From assembly GCA_002727275.1 (NCBI GenBank), contig PBWO01000052.1:1-15114 (forward strand): a stretch of DNA of 15,114 nt, given 5' to 3'. The notes under the pieces are model-generated. The model was not told the origin of the DNA. It saw only the letters and a list, made by a program, of their open reading frames with translations, and did not search any database. This document shows, piece by piece, positions 1 through 8,500 of the stretch (position 1 is the first letter of the stretch; the number at the start of each line of letters is the position of its first letter). A program made the translations under genes and the position numbers. This stretch comes from Methanobacteriota archaeon (lineage in GTDB: Archaea; Thermoplasmatota; Poseidoniia; Poseidoniales; Thalassarchaeaceae).

Positions 1-80
1 CAGTTGTCAGATAGAAAAGATTCCACTTGTTCCGGCTCACCGTTTCTCTCTGTCACAACCACCCGTAGGGTCGGAAACAA
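1..80 (-). CDS. Possible 5' fragment of a divergent gene, product unknown
   Basis: The minus strand is open from about position 101 leftwards through the window edge. From a TTG at 80-78 it reads MFPTLRVVVTERNGEPEQV followed by ESFLSDN. The acidic, strand-then-helix look of this peptide is more protein-like than the two open + strand frames over the same bases. A GAAGG stretch at 95-91 lies about ten bases upstream of the TTG and could serve as a ribosome-binding site. GTG codons at 62-60 and 56-54 are alternative starts. Only 26 codons are visible, so no family can be named. If real, this gene is divergent from the surface-protein gene and shares a 71-bp leader with it. Confidence 0.3.
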   Translation of the reverse strand, partial: MFPTLRVVVTERNGEPEQVESFLSDN

Positions 81-151
81 ATTAGTTTGACCTTCTAATA
101 ATCAAAAAGTGTAGTGAATACCGTTATTACATCCTCTGTTATGTCCTATGC
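81..151 (+). promoter_or_regulatory. AT-rich leader with a TATA-like stretch, possibly two divergent promoters
   Basis: The bases between the possible divergent gene and the surface-protein ATG are AT-rich. TTCTAATAAT at 93-102, followed by an A-run at 104-108, is the best TATA-like element for the + strand gene. It would place transcription start around 125-130, giving a short 5' leader. No Shine-Dalgarno sequence precedes the ATG at 152. This is a weak call by eye, because archaeal promoter elements are short and degenerate. Confidence 0.22.
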
Positions 152-3100
152 ATGGATAGAGCATTCCGCTCAACTCACTTGACAATACTGCTGACCATCG
201 TTTTACTTGGAATGTCATTTAGTTCCGCTACATTGGTCCCCGAATCAGATGAACTGAAGGACAAAGAAATATCACAACAAACCCGTTCCCATTCTCAAAA
301 CTCATTCTTCTCTGGCTCACAATCGGGATCAACATACACATTCTCAACAATCACCGCTTCAGACGACTACACCTGTGCCGTAGCCCAGGATCACTCAATG
401 AGATGTTGGGGCAATAACCAATGGGGGCAGTTAGGTGCCGGGAACATCATTACGTATCATGAGCCTGTTAATGTGAACTTCTCTCTTAATTCTGCGAGAG
501 CTGGCAACTGTGGTGGATGCTCAGATCTAGGAAATGTCTCAACTACAGCTCTGGAGGTTTCCAGTTTTGGACGCCACACATGCGCAATAATGAGCCCCGT
601 TGAAACAAACATTTCCCAAACAATCTCTTGTTGGGGTGCCGATTCACATTACCAGTTAGGCACCCCTGCATCAACCAATAGCCTACAGCCAAATATGACC
701 TGGATAGATCCTCTGGGAACTAAATCTAATGGAGTTCAAGTCTCTGCAGGTAAGAATCATACCTGTGCTATCTTACAAGACCAATCTCTTTGGTGTTGGG
801 GAGATAACATGCTTGGCCAAATTGGTTTGGGTTACATGAGTAATAGTCCCTTCTGGATGCCCAAAAGTATCCCATTCTTCAACAGCCTATCCTACGGAGG
901 CCTTCCAAACTCCCTCAAGAAAATGATCGCAGTCTCAGTCGGTTCTGAGCATACCTGTGCCATACAAGACAATGGGTCAGGTTATTGCTGGGGGGCCGAC
1001 GATTACTCAAAACTTGGAAATGGCGCCAATCCTCCTGGTAACATCTGGAATCCACATGAACCGACGTGGATTTCTGTTCTTCCTTCGAATAGCAAAATAG
1101 CAGCAATTTCAGCAGGTGGTCACACCACATGTGCAATTCTTGATGATGGAACAATTAGGTGCTGGGGTCTCAATAACTACGGGCAATATGGAGACGGCAC
1201 TACCGTTACTCAAACGACCACCTCAAGTCAGGTTTCTCTCCCTACAGGCACTACTGCAATTGCTATTGATGTAGGCAAATCTCACGCCTGCGCTATCCTG
1301 AACGATAACAGAACCTTCTGCTGGGGATCAAACCACGCTGGACAACTGGGTATCGATAGTACAATCCCGTACAAGTCAACTCCTACGGAAGTAAATACCC
1401 CACACGGCGTAACCTTCTCCACAATTTCGACTGGCCACGATCATACATGTGCCATCTCCTCATCTGCAATTGCATACTGCTGGGGGGACAATAGCGACGG
1501 AGAAATCGGAGACGGAACAACAAATCTCAGATATTCGCCCGTTGCAGTTAATCTGGGTCCAAGTTGTGTCAATTGTCAACCAATGGACGCAAGCTTGGGA
1601 GAAAGAGACCCAGATGGGGACTCTATCCTTTCAATCTTCGACCCATCCCCCTTAATTCCAAACTGTGTGCCAGGGTACTATTCAACTAACAACACATCTG
1701 GTTGTATTGCTGCAGATCCTGGACACTATTCTGCTAGCAATCTGGGGTATCAGATTCCGTGTCCTGTAGGCACATATCAACCAAACTCAGGCCAGACTAG
1801 TTGTTTAGTTGTGGACCCGGGACACTACGTCGATGTCAACACATCTGCGACCAATCAACTACCTTGCCCAGCAGGCACTTACAATCCAAACAGCGGACAG
1901 TATGGGGAGGTATGCATGGACGTGGAGCCTGGAAATTACAGCGCAGCTGGCTCTGCTCAGCCTATACCATGTTCTGCGGGAACCTACCAACCTCTAGCAG
2001 GACAGGCAACCTGCCTCTTAGCTGATCCAGGACACTTCGTTCAACTGAGTATGCAAGCTCAGCAGGAGGCATGCCCTTCAGGAACATACCAGCCAATCTC
2101 TGGGCAGTCCGTCTGTTTTGAAGCAACGGAAGGGTTCTATGCAGCAGGAACAGGGTCTACTGAACAAACTCAATGCTCTCCCGGAACATACTCTTCTTCT
2201 CCCGGAGCTGACTCCTGTTTACATGCTGATCAGGGGCACTATGTTGCTGGCGCGGGTGCAACAGAACAGATTCCTTGCGATCCTGGATTCTATCAGAATA
2301 TGGCGGGTATGACAGATTGCCTAGCAAGCGACCCCGGCTCTTACACCGATCAGCCCGGCACCCCCTATCCTCTCATCTGCCCAGCGGGAACTTACCAGCC
2401 AAATTCAGAAGCATCAAGTTGCATTGAAACTCCTCCTGGGTACTACCCTAGCCAAGATCCCGCAACTCAGTCGTTACCATGTGAAGTTGGTACCTACGCC
2501 CCAACCTCTGGAATGAGCGAGTGTACACCAGCAGGAGCGGGCTACTTCGTCTCCCAAGAAGGCGCTTCTACACAGGAGGCATGTCCTGCTGGAACCCACC
2601 AACCATCCACGGGACAAACTTCGTGCGTTGACAACGAACCCGGATACTATACTGCTGAGGGAAGCTCTCCAAATCAGACAGCCTGTACACCGGGAACCTA
2701 CCAAGACTCTGCAATGGCCATTTCTTGTATGGAAGCAGATTCTGGACACTATGTTTCAGAACCTGGCTCTTCCGAGCAGATCGCTTGTACAGCAGGTACC
2801 TACCAATCTTCTACAGGGCAGTCTGAGTGTATCTCTTCACCGACAGGTCACTATGTTAGCGGCATTGCAGCTACATTCTCGACCGCTTGCCAGCCCGGAA
2901 CATTCCAACCAGAAGAAGGCCAGTCTGGGTGTATTGATGCTCAATCCGGGAAAATTGCTCCTGAAGAGGGCATGACTGCACAGATCCCGTGTGATAGAGG
3001 AACCTACCAATCTCTCTCAGGCCAGACAGAATGTGTTACAGCCGATCCAGGACATTATGTTGCATCTAGTGCATCCACATCTCAGACACCATGTAAACCC

Positions 3101-3412
3101 GGAACCTACCAGCCTCTAGCAGGAAAGATGGCCTGCAATCTCGCCGACGCCGATTACTTTGTTTCCGAGTCTGCCGCCACTAGTCAAACCGAGTGCCCCG
3201 ACGGAGAATCTCAGCCCGATAGGGGTATGACAGGTTGTATTGGGGGCGATGAAGAATTACCTATGTTCGCAATTGCTGGAGGTGTAATAATCCTAGTTGT
3301 CGTTGTAGTTTTCATGCAGTTCCAAAGGAATTCAGCACCTCCGAAGCGCCGCAAGAGACCCTCAAAAAGACCAACTCAAGCACGTAAGAAACCATCTCTC
3401 GAAGAAGAATGA
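152..3412 (+). CDS. Secreted membrane-anchored RCC1-repeat / GCC2-GCC3-repeat surface protein
   Basis: This 1086-residue protein begins with a signal peptide: basic residues in 1-8, a hydrophobic core at about 10-23, and likely cleavage after the SSA near 24-26. Residues ~65-460 hold seven RCC1-type repeats, each with a TCA...CWG cysteine pair and a G-Q-L-G-like turn, so one seven-bladed propeller is expected. An Asp-rich DPDGDS linker (~490) resembles a calcium-binding loop. Residues ~505-1027 hold about fifteen GCC2/GCC3 (ephrin-receptor-like) repeats of 33-36 residues with motifs such as C-x2-GTYQP-x-SGQ-x2-C and PGHYV. A transmembrane helix at ~1039-1058 is followed by a Lys/Arg-rich tail, so the repeats should face outside. 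Cysteine pairing implies disulfides in the extracellular domain. A role in adhesion or binding of a surface ligand is inference. The ATG at 152 is chosen because it gives an intact signal peptide. Confidence 0.9.
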   Translation: MDRAFRSTHLTILLTIVLLGMSFSSATLVPESDELKDKEISQQTRSHSQNSFFSGSQSGSTYTFSTITASDDYTCAVAQDHSMRCWGNNQWGQLGAGNIITYHEPVNVNFSLNSARAGNCGGCSDLGNVSTTALEVSSFGRHTCAIMSPVETNISQTISCWGADSHYQLGTPASTNSLQPNMTWIDPLGTKSNGVQVSAGKNHTCAILQDQSLWCWGDNMLGQIGLGYMSNSPFWMPKSIPFFNSLSYGGLPNSLKKMIAVSVGSEHTCAIQDNGSGYCWGADDYSKLGNGANPPGNIWNPHEPTWISVLPSNSKIAAISAGGHTTCAILDDGTIRCWGLNNYGQYGDGTTVTQTTTSSQVSLPTGTTAIAIDVGKSHACAILNDNRTFCWGSNHAGQLGIDSTIPYKSTPTEVNTPHGVTFSTISTGHDHTCAISSSAIAYCWGDNSDGEIGDGTTNLRYSPVAVNLGPSCVNCQPMDASLGERDPDGDSILSIFDPSPLIPNCVPGYYSTNNTSGCIAADPGHYSASNLGYQIPCPVGTYQPNSGQTSCLVVDPGHYVDVNTSATNQLPCPAGTYNPNSGQYGEVCMDVEPGNYSAAGSAQPIPCSAGTYQPLAGQATCLLADPGHFVQLSMQAQQEACPSGTYQPISGQSVCFEATEGFYAAGTGSTEQTQCSPGTYSSSPGADSCLHADQGHYVAGAGATEQIPCDPGFYQNMAGMTDCLASDPGSYTDQPGTPYPLICPAGTYQPNSEASSCIETPPGYYPSQDPATQSLPCEVGTYAPTSGMSECTPAGAGYFVSQEGASTQEACPAGTHQPSTGQTSCVDNEPGYYTAEGSSPNQTACTPGTYQDSAMAISCMEADSGHYVSEPGSSEQIACTAGTYQSSTGQSECISSPTGHYVSGIAATFSTACQPGTFQPEEGQSGCIDAQSGKIAPEEGMTAQIPCDRGTYQSLSGQTECVTADPGHYVASSASTSQTPCKPGTYQPLAGKMACNLADADYFVSESAATSQTECPDGESQPDRGMTGCIGGDEELPMFAIAGGVIILVVVVVFMQFQRNSAPPKRRKRPSKRPTQARKKPSLEEE
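340..1513 (+). repeat. Seven degenerate RCC1-type coding repeats
   Basis: Seven in-frame units recur every 52-69 codons. Their TCA/ACA cysteines start near 374, 580, 763, 955, 1129, 1291 and 1448, and each is followed 10-18 residues later by CWG. The paired cysteines are not part of the intracellular eukaryotic RCC1 consensus and suggest a disulfide-stapled extracellular version. DNA identity between units is low, so they are old duplications. Confidence 0.8.
1663..3240 (+). repeat. Tandem GCC2/GCC3 coding repeats, ~105-bp period
   Basis: About fifteen full in-frame units, plus a degenerate last one, recur every ~100-108 bp. Each encodes a C-x2-G-[TF]-Y/F-Q-P core, a mid-unit Cys, a PGHY-like turn and a closing Cys. 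Several units share recognisable DNA words, such as the one encoding GTYQP and the one encoding DPGHYV. That suggests duplication within the gene and possible unit gain or loss between strains. The repeats stay in frame and have no spacers. Confidence 0.8.
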
Positions 3413-3438
3413 ATGCCTAGCGCAGTTGAAATGTGATA

Positions 3439-3455
3439 GGTTCTCCGCGAGAACC
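3439..3455. promoter_or_regulatory. Perfect inverted repeat GGTTCTC-CGC-GAGAACC before the threonine aldolase ATG
   Basis: Two 7-base arms (3439-3445 and 3449-3455) around a 3-base centre form a perfect palindrome that ends one base before the ATG at 3457. It could be a dimer-bound operator or, in RNA, a strong short hairpin touching the start codon. No T-run follows, so it does not look like an intrinsic terminator. If translation began at the GTG at 3433, the repeat would be coding. Confidence 0.45.
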
Positions 3456-3456
3456 C

Positions 3457-4503
3457 ATGCGAGACTACCCCGGCGACAGAGTCGACCTTCGCAGTGACAC
3501 AGTAACGCAGCCCACCCGAGCCATGCGAGACGCCATGGCCATCGCAGATGTCGGGGACGACGTACTAGGGGACGACCCCACAGTAATTGAACTCCAGAAT
3601 CGCGTTGCTGAGATGCTTGGTAAGGAAGCCGCCCTGTTTGTCCCATCGGGCACCATGTCGAATGCTGTTGCAATCAAGACTCATACTAGACCGGGTGATG
3701 AGATTGTCACTCATCGCAAGAGCCACATCTACATGTACGAGGCTGGAGGATATGCTGTCCTGGCGGGCTGCTCGATTTCTCTTGTTGAAGGGGAGATGGG
3801 ACAGATGTCACCCGAGAATGTCCAAAAAGCGATTCGAAAGGTCGCTGGGAGTGACTCTCATTATCCCGAATGTACACTTATTTGCGTCGAAAACACAGCC
3901 AATGTTGGAGGGGGATCGGTCTACGACCAAGAGACTCTGGATGCGATTTGTGAAGTTGCACACAGCAACGATTGCAGGGCCCACTTGGATGGAGCTAGAA
4001 TGTTTAACGCCGTCGTTGCCAGCGGAACGGATCCGGCGAGAATGGTCAGGGATTTCGATACCATCTCAATATGTCTGTCCAAGGGTTTGGGAGCACCGGT
4101 CGGGTCATTATTGGTTGGAGATTCGGCAACAATCTCAGAGGCCCACCGATGGCGCAAGATGTTCGGCGGCGGGATGAGGCAGGCTGGTATGCTTGCGGCT
4201 GCTGGGTTGTACGCCCTTGAGAACAATATCGACAGACTCGTCGAAGATCACTCCAGAGCCCGCCGACTCGCAGAGGCCGTGAACGCAATGGATGCTTACT
4301 CGGTAGATCTCGATTCAGTCCAGTCAAACATGGTGTATGTCGATTGTAGCGAAGGTGGAGCCAAGGCTCTGGTAGAGAACTTGTCCTCGATGGGCGTCGA
4401 CGTGCTGGATCTCGAAGCCTCAACAATCAGAGCTGTCGTACATCTACACATCACCGACGAGGACATAGACCGGGCCATTGTGGCTTTTGAAGCCGCTCAA
4501 TGA
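3457..4503 (+). CDS. ltaE: Low-specificity L-threonine aldolase (PLP-dependent)
   Basis: The enzyme cleaves L-threonine or L-allo-threonine to glycine and acetaldehyde in the cytoplasm, using pyridoxal phosphate. The family signature is clear: the N-terminal VDLRSDTVTQPT, the GDDVLGDDPTV loop, the SGTMSNAVAI phosphate-binding turn, SHIYMYEAGG with the His that stacks on PLP, HLDGAR with the Asp that binds the pyridine nitrogen, and SKGLGAPVGS with the Schiff-base lysine K209. At 348 residues the length is normal. I prefer the ATG at 3457 (MRDYPGDRVDLRSD) because homologues begin near this motif. A GTG at 3433 would add eight residues. The gene lies 44 bases after the surface-protein stop and overlaps the next gene by ATGA, so it is probably co-transcribed downstream. 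The aldolase versus beta-eliminating lyase naming within this fold is the main uncertainty. Confidence 0.93.
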   Translation: MRDYPGDRVDLRSDTVTQPTRAMRDAMAIADVGDDVLGDDPTVIELQNRVAEMLGKEAALFVPSGTMSNAVAIKTHTRPGDEIVTHRKSHIYMYEAGGYAVLAGCSISLVEGEMGQMSPENVQKAIRKVAGSDSHYPECTLICVENTANVGGGSVYDQETLDAICEVAHSNDCRAHLDGARMFNAVVASGTDPARMVRDFDTISICLSKGLGAPVGSLLVGDSATISEAHRWRKMFGGGMRQAGMLAAAGLYALENNIDRLVEDHSRARRLAEAVNAMDAYSVDLDSVQSNMVYVDCSEGGAKALVENLSSMGVDVLDLEASTIRAVVHLHITDEDIDRAIVAFEAAQ

Positions 4504-5477
4504 CCCGTAAGCATTCAATATCCCTTAGGGCAGCGAGTCGCATGCGAATCACCTCAGCCCTAGTGGTGGCCCTGCTCCTTTCGTCATTCTCAACGACAGT
4601 TTCCAGCAGCGAAGGCAGCTCGTTATGGGACGAGGCCAGATTGGGTGTGAATGGAGGAACCGTCGGAGCAATCGCAATTTCCCTAGGCAACGGTTCAATC
4701 ATAACAGAAGCAACCGTGATTGAAGATAACTTCGTACCAGTCATTGAGGTATACACCGCAACATGGTGCACCAGTTGCGTGCACACAGAAAACGCTCTCG
4801 ACGAGGCCATTGGAGACGCTGAGGTGTTCAGGATACACTATCATAGGCACAAATACGAGGCCCTTGACCCGTTCGGCAGTAACTCTACCGAGCATCGCTG
4901 GGAGTCGACATACGGGGATGGCTCGTATGCAGCTAGCGAGCCTAGTAACACCCGGGTTGCGCCATCGAAAATCTTCTTCGGAGAGAGACTCCATTGGGGT
5001 ATGAGGGCTAGTTCAAGCAATCTGGTGAACGACTACGCAACCTCTCTTGCAACCGGATCATCAGCACATTTCACTGGCCCCGCCTCTTTCTCGACATCAC
5101 AGACTGACCAAGGAAACTTACAGGTTTCATGGAATCTCAGTGGATTAGAGTTCCAATGCATGGATGGAGGAGGTAGTTGCCCAACAATCACACTCTCTCC
5201 ATGGGTATTTTTCATTGAGGATAGTGCATACTTCCCTGAGGGCACAAATGGCTTGGATTACTACCACCATGTACTCCACGAAGCATACGAATTCGATACA
5301 CTGACAGGTGCCGCCACATTGGATATTCCAGCAGTTTGGGATGGTGATGACCTCTCTGTAGTTCTCTTAATTGACTGGTCCTATCCTGAGGAACCAGATT
5401 CACCTCTACCTGCTACCGGGCCGATAGCGGCACTGATGTGCATGCTTGCAGCGGCTTCTGCCCGCAGACAGCGATGA
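4500..5477 (+). CDS. Secreted thioredoxin-fold protein with LPATG-like C-terminal tail
   Basis: The 325-residue product has a basic n-region, a hydrophobic core at ~18-30 and a Ser/Thr-rich cleavage area, so it is exported. A thioredoxin-like domain follows: a VPVIEVYTATWCTSC strand-helix with the redox pair C90 and C93, then a RVAPSKIFFG segment that fits the cis-proline loop. After ~180 the sequence turns into a beta-rich domain with two further cysteines (CMDGGGSC). The end reads SPLPATGP, a short hydrophobic stretch and RRQR, the tripartite layout of sortase or archaeosortase-type sorting tails (LPATG at 303-307). Its start codon overlaps the aldolase stop (ATGA). An ATG at 4542 (residue 15) would give a shorter, more typical signal peptide. 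A role in extracytoplasmic disulfide or thiol chemistry is inferred. The exact family is not recognised. Confidence 0.8.
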   Translation: MTRKHSISLRAASRMRITSALVVALLLSSFSTTVSSSEGSSLWDEARLGVNGGTVGAIAISLGNGSIITEATVIEDNFVPVIEVYTATWCTSCVHTENALDEAIGDAEVFRIHYHRHKYEALDPFGSNSTEHRWESTYGDGSYAASEPSNTRVAPSKIFFGERLHWGMRASSSNLVNDYATSLATGSSAHFTGPASFSTSQTDQGNLQVSWNLSGLEFQCMDGGGSCPTITLSPWVFFIEDSAYFPEGTNGLDYYHHVLHEAYEFDTLTGAATLDIPAVWDGDDLSVVLLIDWSYPEEPDSPLPATGPIAALMCMLAAASARRQR

Positions 5478-5540
5478 TTATTGGGTTGCGAGAACATCCT
5501 CAGTTGGGTTGAATAACCCCGCCCTCCATCGCGTATGCTC

Positions 5541-5546
5541 GGTGAT
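5541..5546 (+). promoter_or_regulatory. GGTGAT ribosome-binding site for the AddB-like gene
   Basis: GGTGAT is the complement of the ATCACC near the 3' end of archaeal 16S rRNA. It stands four bases before the ATG at 5551 and overlaps the other candidate ATG at 5545. It is the main reason for choosing 5551 as the start. Confidence 0.4.
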
Positions 5547-5550
5547 GCCC

Positions 5551-8500
5551 ATGAGCCACGAATTCAACGTTCAGGTGACATGTGAAGAGGTTCCCAGAGG
5601 AAGGATGCCGGGTTGGTTGTTATCACACCTAACCACTCAATCCCTCGGCCCCGGAGACGAGGCTGACCATCAGAGTAGATTGCTCGTCATTTACCCCACA
5701 GAGACATCCAGACGTCAATCGATTTCCAAGATTCAAGGCGGCCATGCTTTGGACAAGACCCTGCACCACACTATAGCCTCACTACGCTCATCACTGTTGG
5801 CAGACCTAAGAGTCCCAAGGTTGCTAAGCACAGAGGCACCGTTCGAGATAATTCTGCATGAGGAATGCAGCAAGGCAGCATCACAACTTGCATTTCCACT
5901 CATCAATCCTCTACCCAATATGAGTTGGGGTAGAGGTAAGACCTCTGCACTCTCAGATTTGCACACCTACCTGAGCAAACAATCCTCAACAGACAAATGG
6001 GATGGACCTGGAATCACATCATTCAGAAGAGTTATCCAAGACTTAGAAGAGAGATTAGGTGGAACCCACCCAGACATGGCGACACAGCGAGTAATCGAAG
6101 GACTGAGGAACTCTGATACTCCTTTCACCCTCTTAGATGTAGATGGAATAGTGATGCTAGACCACCCTCCTAGCCTACCAAAAAGTGAAATCGAGATGCT
6201 GTTGACAATTTCTAGTCACTGCCCCATCCATCAACTAACTCATCCGGGCAATTTCAGATTAGGCCATCACGGACTGATGCTGTTAGACGAGCATCCTTTG
6301 TCGGAGATGTCACAACTCCCGGAATGGATTCCTCCTCACCAACCTGAAAACACTACTCCGGACAATTCAGTTAGCAGATTGATGCTACAGAGGGAGGAGC
6401 ATTCATTCGATGCCTCAATAGCTCTCGTTGGCGAGCGCCTGGAGGCCAGCCAAGACTCTAGAATAACTATCATCGATCCGGCCTTGGACTCCAATCTGCA
6501 CAAGTGGAGCCAGCGATTGAAGTCGATTGGAATCGAGGTTCCAAACACCAAGGTGCCTTGCTCATCACACTCCGTGGGGCACTGGATTAGGGCCTTGGCA
6601 AATCTGCCACACGGACCTGATGCATTCTGTCTGCAGCACCTGAGATCTCTAGCAATCCAATCCTCAATTATTCCATTTGATTCCTCCACTGAGCATCCTT
6701 CCAACTCACGTATCAGACCAGTCGCTGACCCGGAGGTACTGACCCGACTGGCAAGAGATGATCATGTTCTCGGGGGCCCGGGGACCCTTGAGAGATGGCT
6801 TCGAACTCTATCACGTCCGGCAGCCTCTCGGTACGACCACATATCCAAGGAATCGACTCAGTGGTGGCTTCTGTGCCTAGTTGAGTCGCTACGACCTCTG
6901 CTGAATCGAGAGGACTTGCAAGCACTCTCAGATGAGAACATCACGATAGGTTGTGAGTCAGGAGAAACTCTTCTCCTTCCAGAGTCACCATCCGACGGAG
7001 ACGCCTGGCTCAACCAACTATTTTCTTCACTCGATTTACAATCTCTGATGGAGCACAGCGACGGTGAAGGAACGACACCTGCTGCCGTGATTCAGGCAAT
7101 CTTCAGGGACCATAGAGCGCTGCGCTCGTATCAGAACAGTCTAGGAATGAAATCACCCGTATCGGGTCATGACTGGGTAGAGGAATTCACCCATCTACTG
7201 ACTCGTTCAGGAGTAGAGGCCAACATTCCTTCCTCGCAGAGAGTAACTCTGCTCACACCAGCCGACGCTCTGGGTTGTACTGCGGATTGCATCATCATGG
7301 CGAACTTATCCAGTTCTTCATGGGACCTGACCGTACCAAAGATGGCATTCCTCGGAGAGGAAGAAAGACACTCAGCCGATATACTCAGACCCGATGGACC
7401 AATCAGAGATGCCAGACACTATCTAGAGAGCATCCTTGCTTCTGCCAACGAGGTCATTCTACTCGATCCATCTCTCGATGATACTTCTCCTCCAGCAGCC
7501 CCACTGAGAGAATGGGCAACCGAAAACGACCCAATGAATGAGGCAGAACAGTTCTCTATTGATTCCGACTCACCACTAGAGCCCAGAGGTGAGAGGCAAC
7601 TCGAAGGCGCCCTGATGAGCAGGATGATTTCAGCACCTAGGGCACCCCTCAATGCAAATTCAATTACCATCCCACTCGATGCCGCTCTACAGAGAGATAG
7701 AGAGCGCAGACAACCCAAGAACACAGATGATGACGGCTACCTGCCGAATTCAGCCAATAACCATCTGATGTTTGCCGATGTTACAGAATTTTCACGCACC
7801 ACTCCAAAGACTCTCAATGCCCCACGCTTGAACCAGAGGTGGCCTGTCATCGGAGGATTCACAGATGGAGGTAAGAAGACTCCATCAATCGATTTCAGAC
7901 CGGTCAATCCACATGAGACAGGCGTTTCAATCAGCGATGCTAGACATGGACACAATGATGGAGCTGAGCAGAACATCAAAATCTGGTCACCAAGCAGGCT
8001 GCACGATTGGCTCAATTGTCCTCGAATGGGTTGGCTATCAAATAGTCTGAGATCCGACCAGGACGAGCGTCAGTCCGAAGATATCGACCCTCGAACTCAC
8101 GGCGAGTTACTGCATTTTGTGCATCACGATATGATTTGCAAAACTCTTGGAATGGAGATTGGCATTGAGAGACAAATCAACGAAGATACAACTCCTCTGA
8201 CAGTATCTTCATCTGGATTCAGCGAAGAAGAGGTGATGCGTGTGGCAATGGAGTCGCTGGACTCCAGAGCTCCTTGGTTAGATAGGACAGATGCAGTTTC
8301 CAATCATAGGCTGAGGGTACTAACCGGATTGGAAAGGTCGGATTGGAACGACTGGCTAGCCGACCCAGCAGATATACTGACATCTGGAAGAATAGGCACC
8401 ATTGTCAGAGCCGAGTTTGATCTATCCGCAACCGCTCCTCTGTGTCTAGAGTGGGACATGTCCGAATTTGACGAGAACGGCATCGAAATCTCCATCCCAT

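Noticed and set aside
1..90. Two open + strand frames at the left edge, ending at 85 and 90
   Set aside because: They are short, Ser/Thr-rich and not protein-like. The minus-strand frame over the same bases is more convincing, though none is proven.
1663..3240. CRISPR array or satellite DNA
   Set aside because: The period is ~105 bp with no spacer/repeat split, units are degenerate, and all stay in one reading frame encoding GCC2/GCC3 domains.
2474..4810. Several antisense frames of 60-126 residues
   Set aside because: They mirror confident + strand genes, have no start signals and show no recognisable motifs.
5506..5519. GGGTT-GAAT-AACCC hairpin and twin TTGGGTTG words before the AddB-like gene
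   Set aside because: The stem is only five pairs with no T-run. The 8-base repeats are short enough to be chance, so no terminator or operator is claimed.
5446..5550. TTG-initiated N-terminal extension of the AddB-like gene
   Set aside because: It would overlap the upstream gene by 32 bases in another frame. The extra residues look unlike a protein start, and GGTGAT before ATG 5551 is a better signal.
5920..5945. GRGKT at residues 127-131 of the AddB-like protein as a Walker A motif
   Set aside because: It lacks the leading Gly of GxxxxGK[ST], lies over 100 residues too deep in the protein, and aligns better with the helix that follows the first motor strands in AddB.
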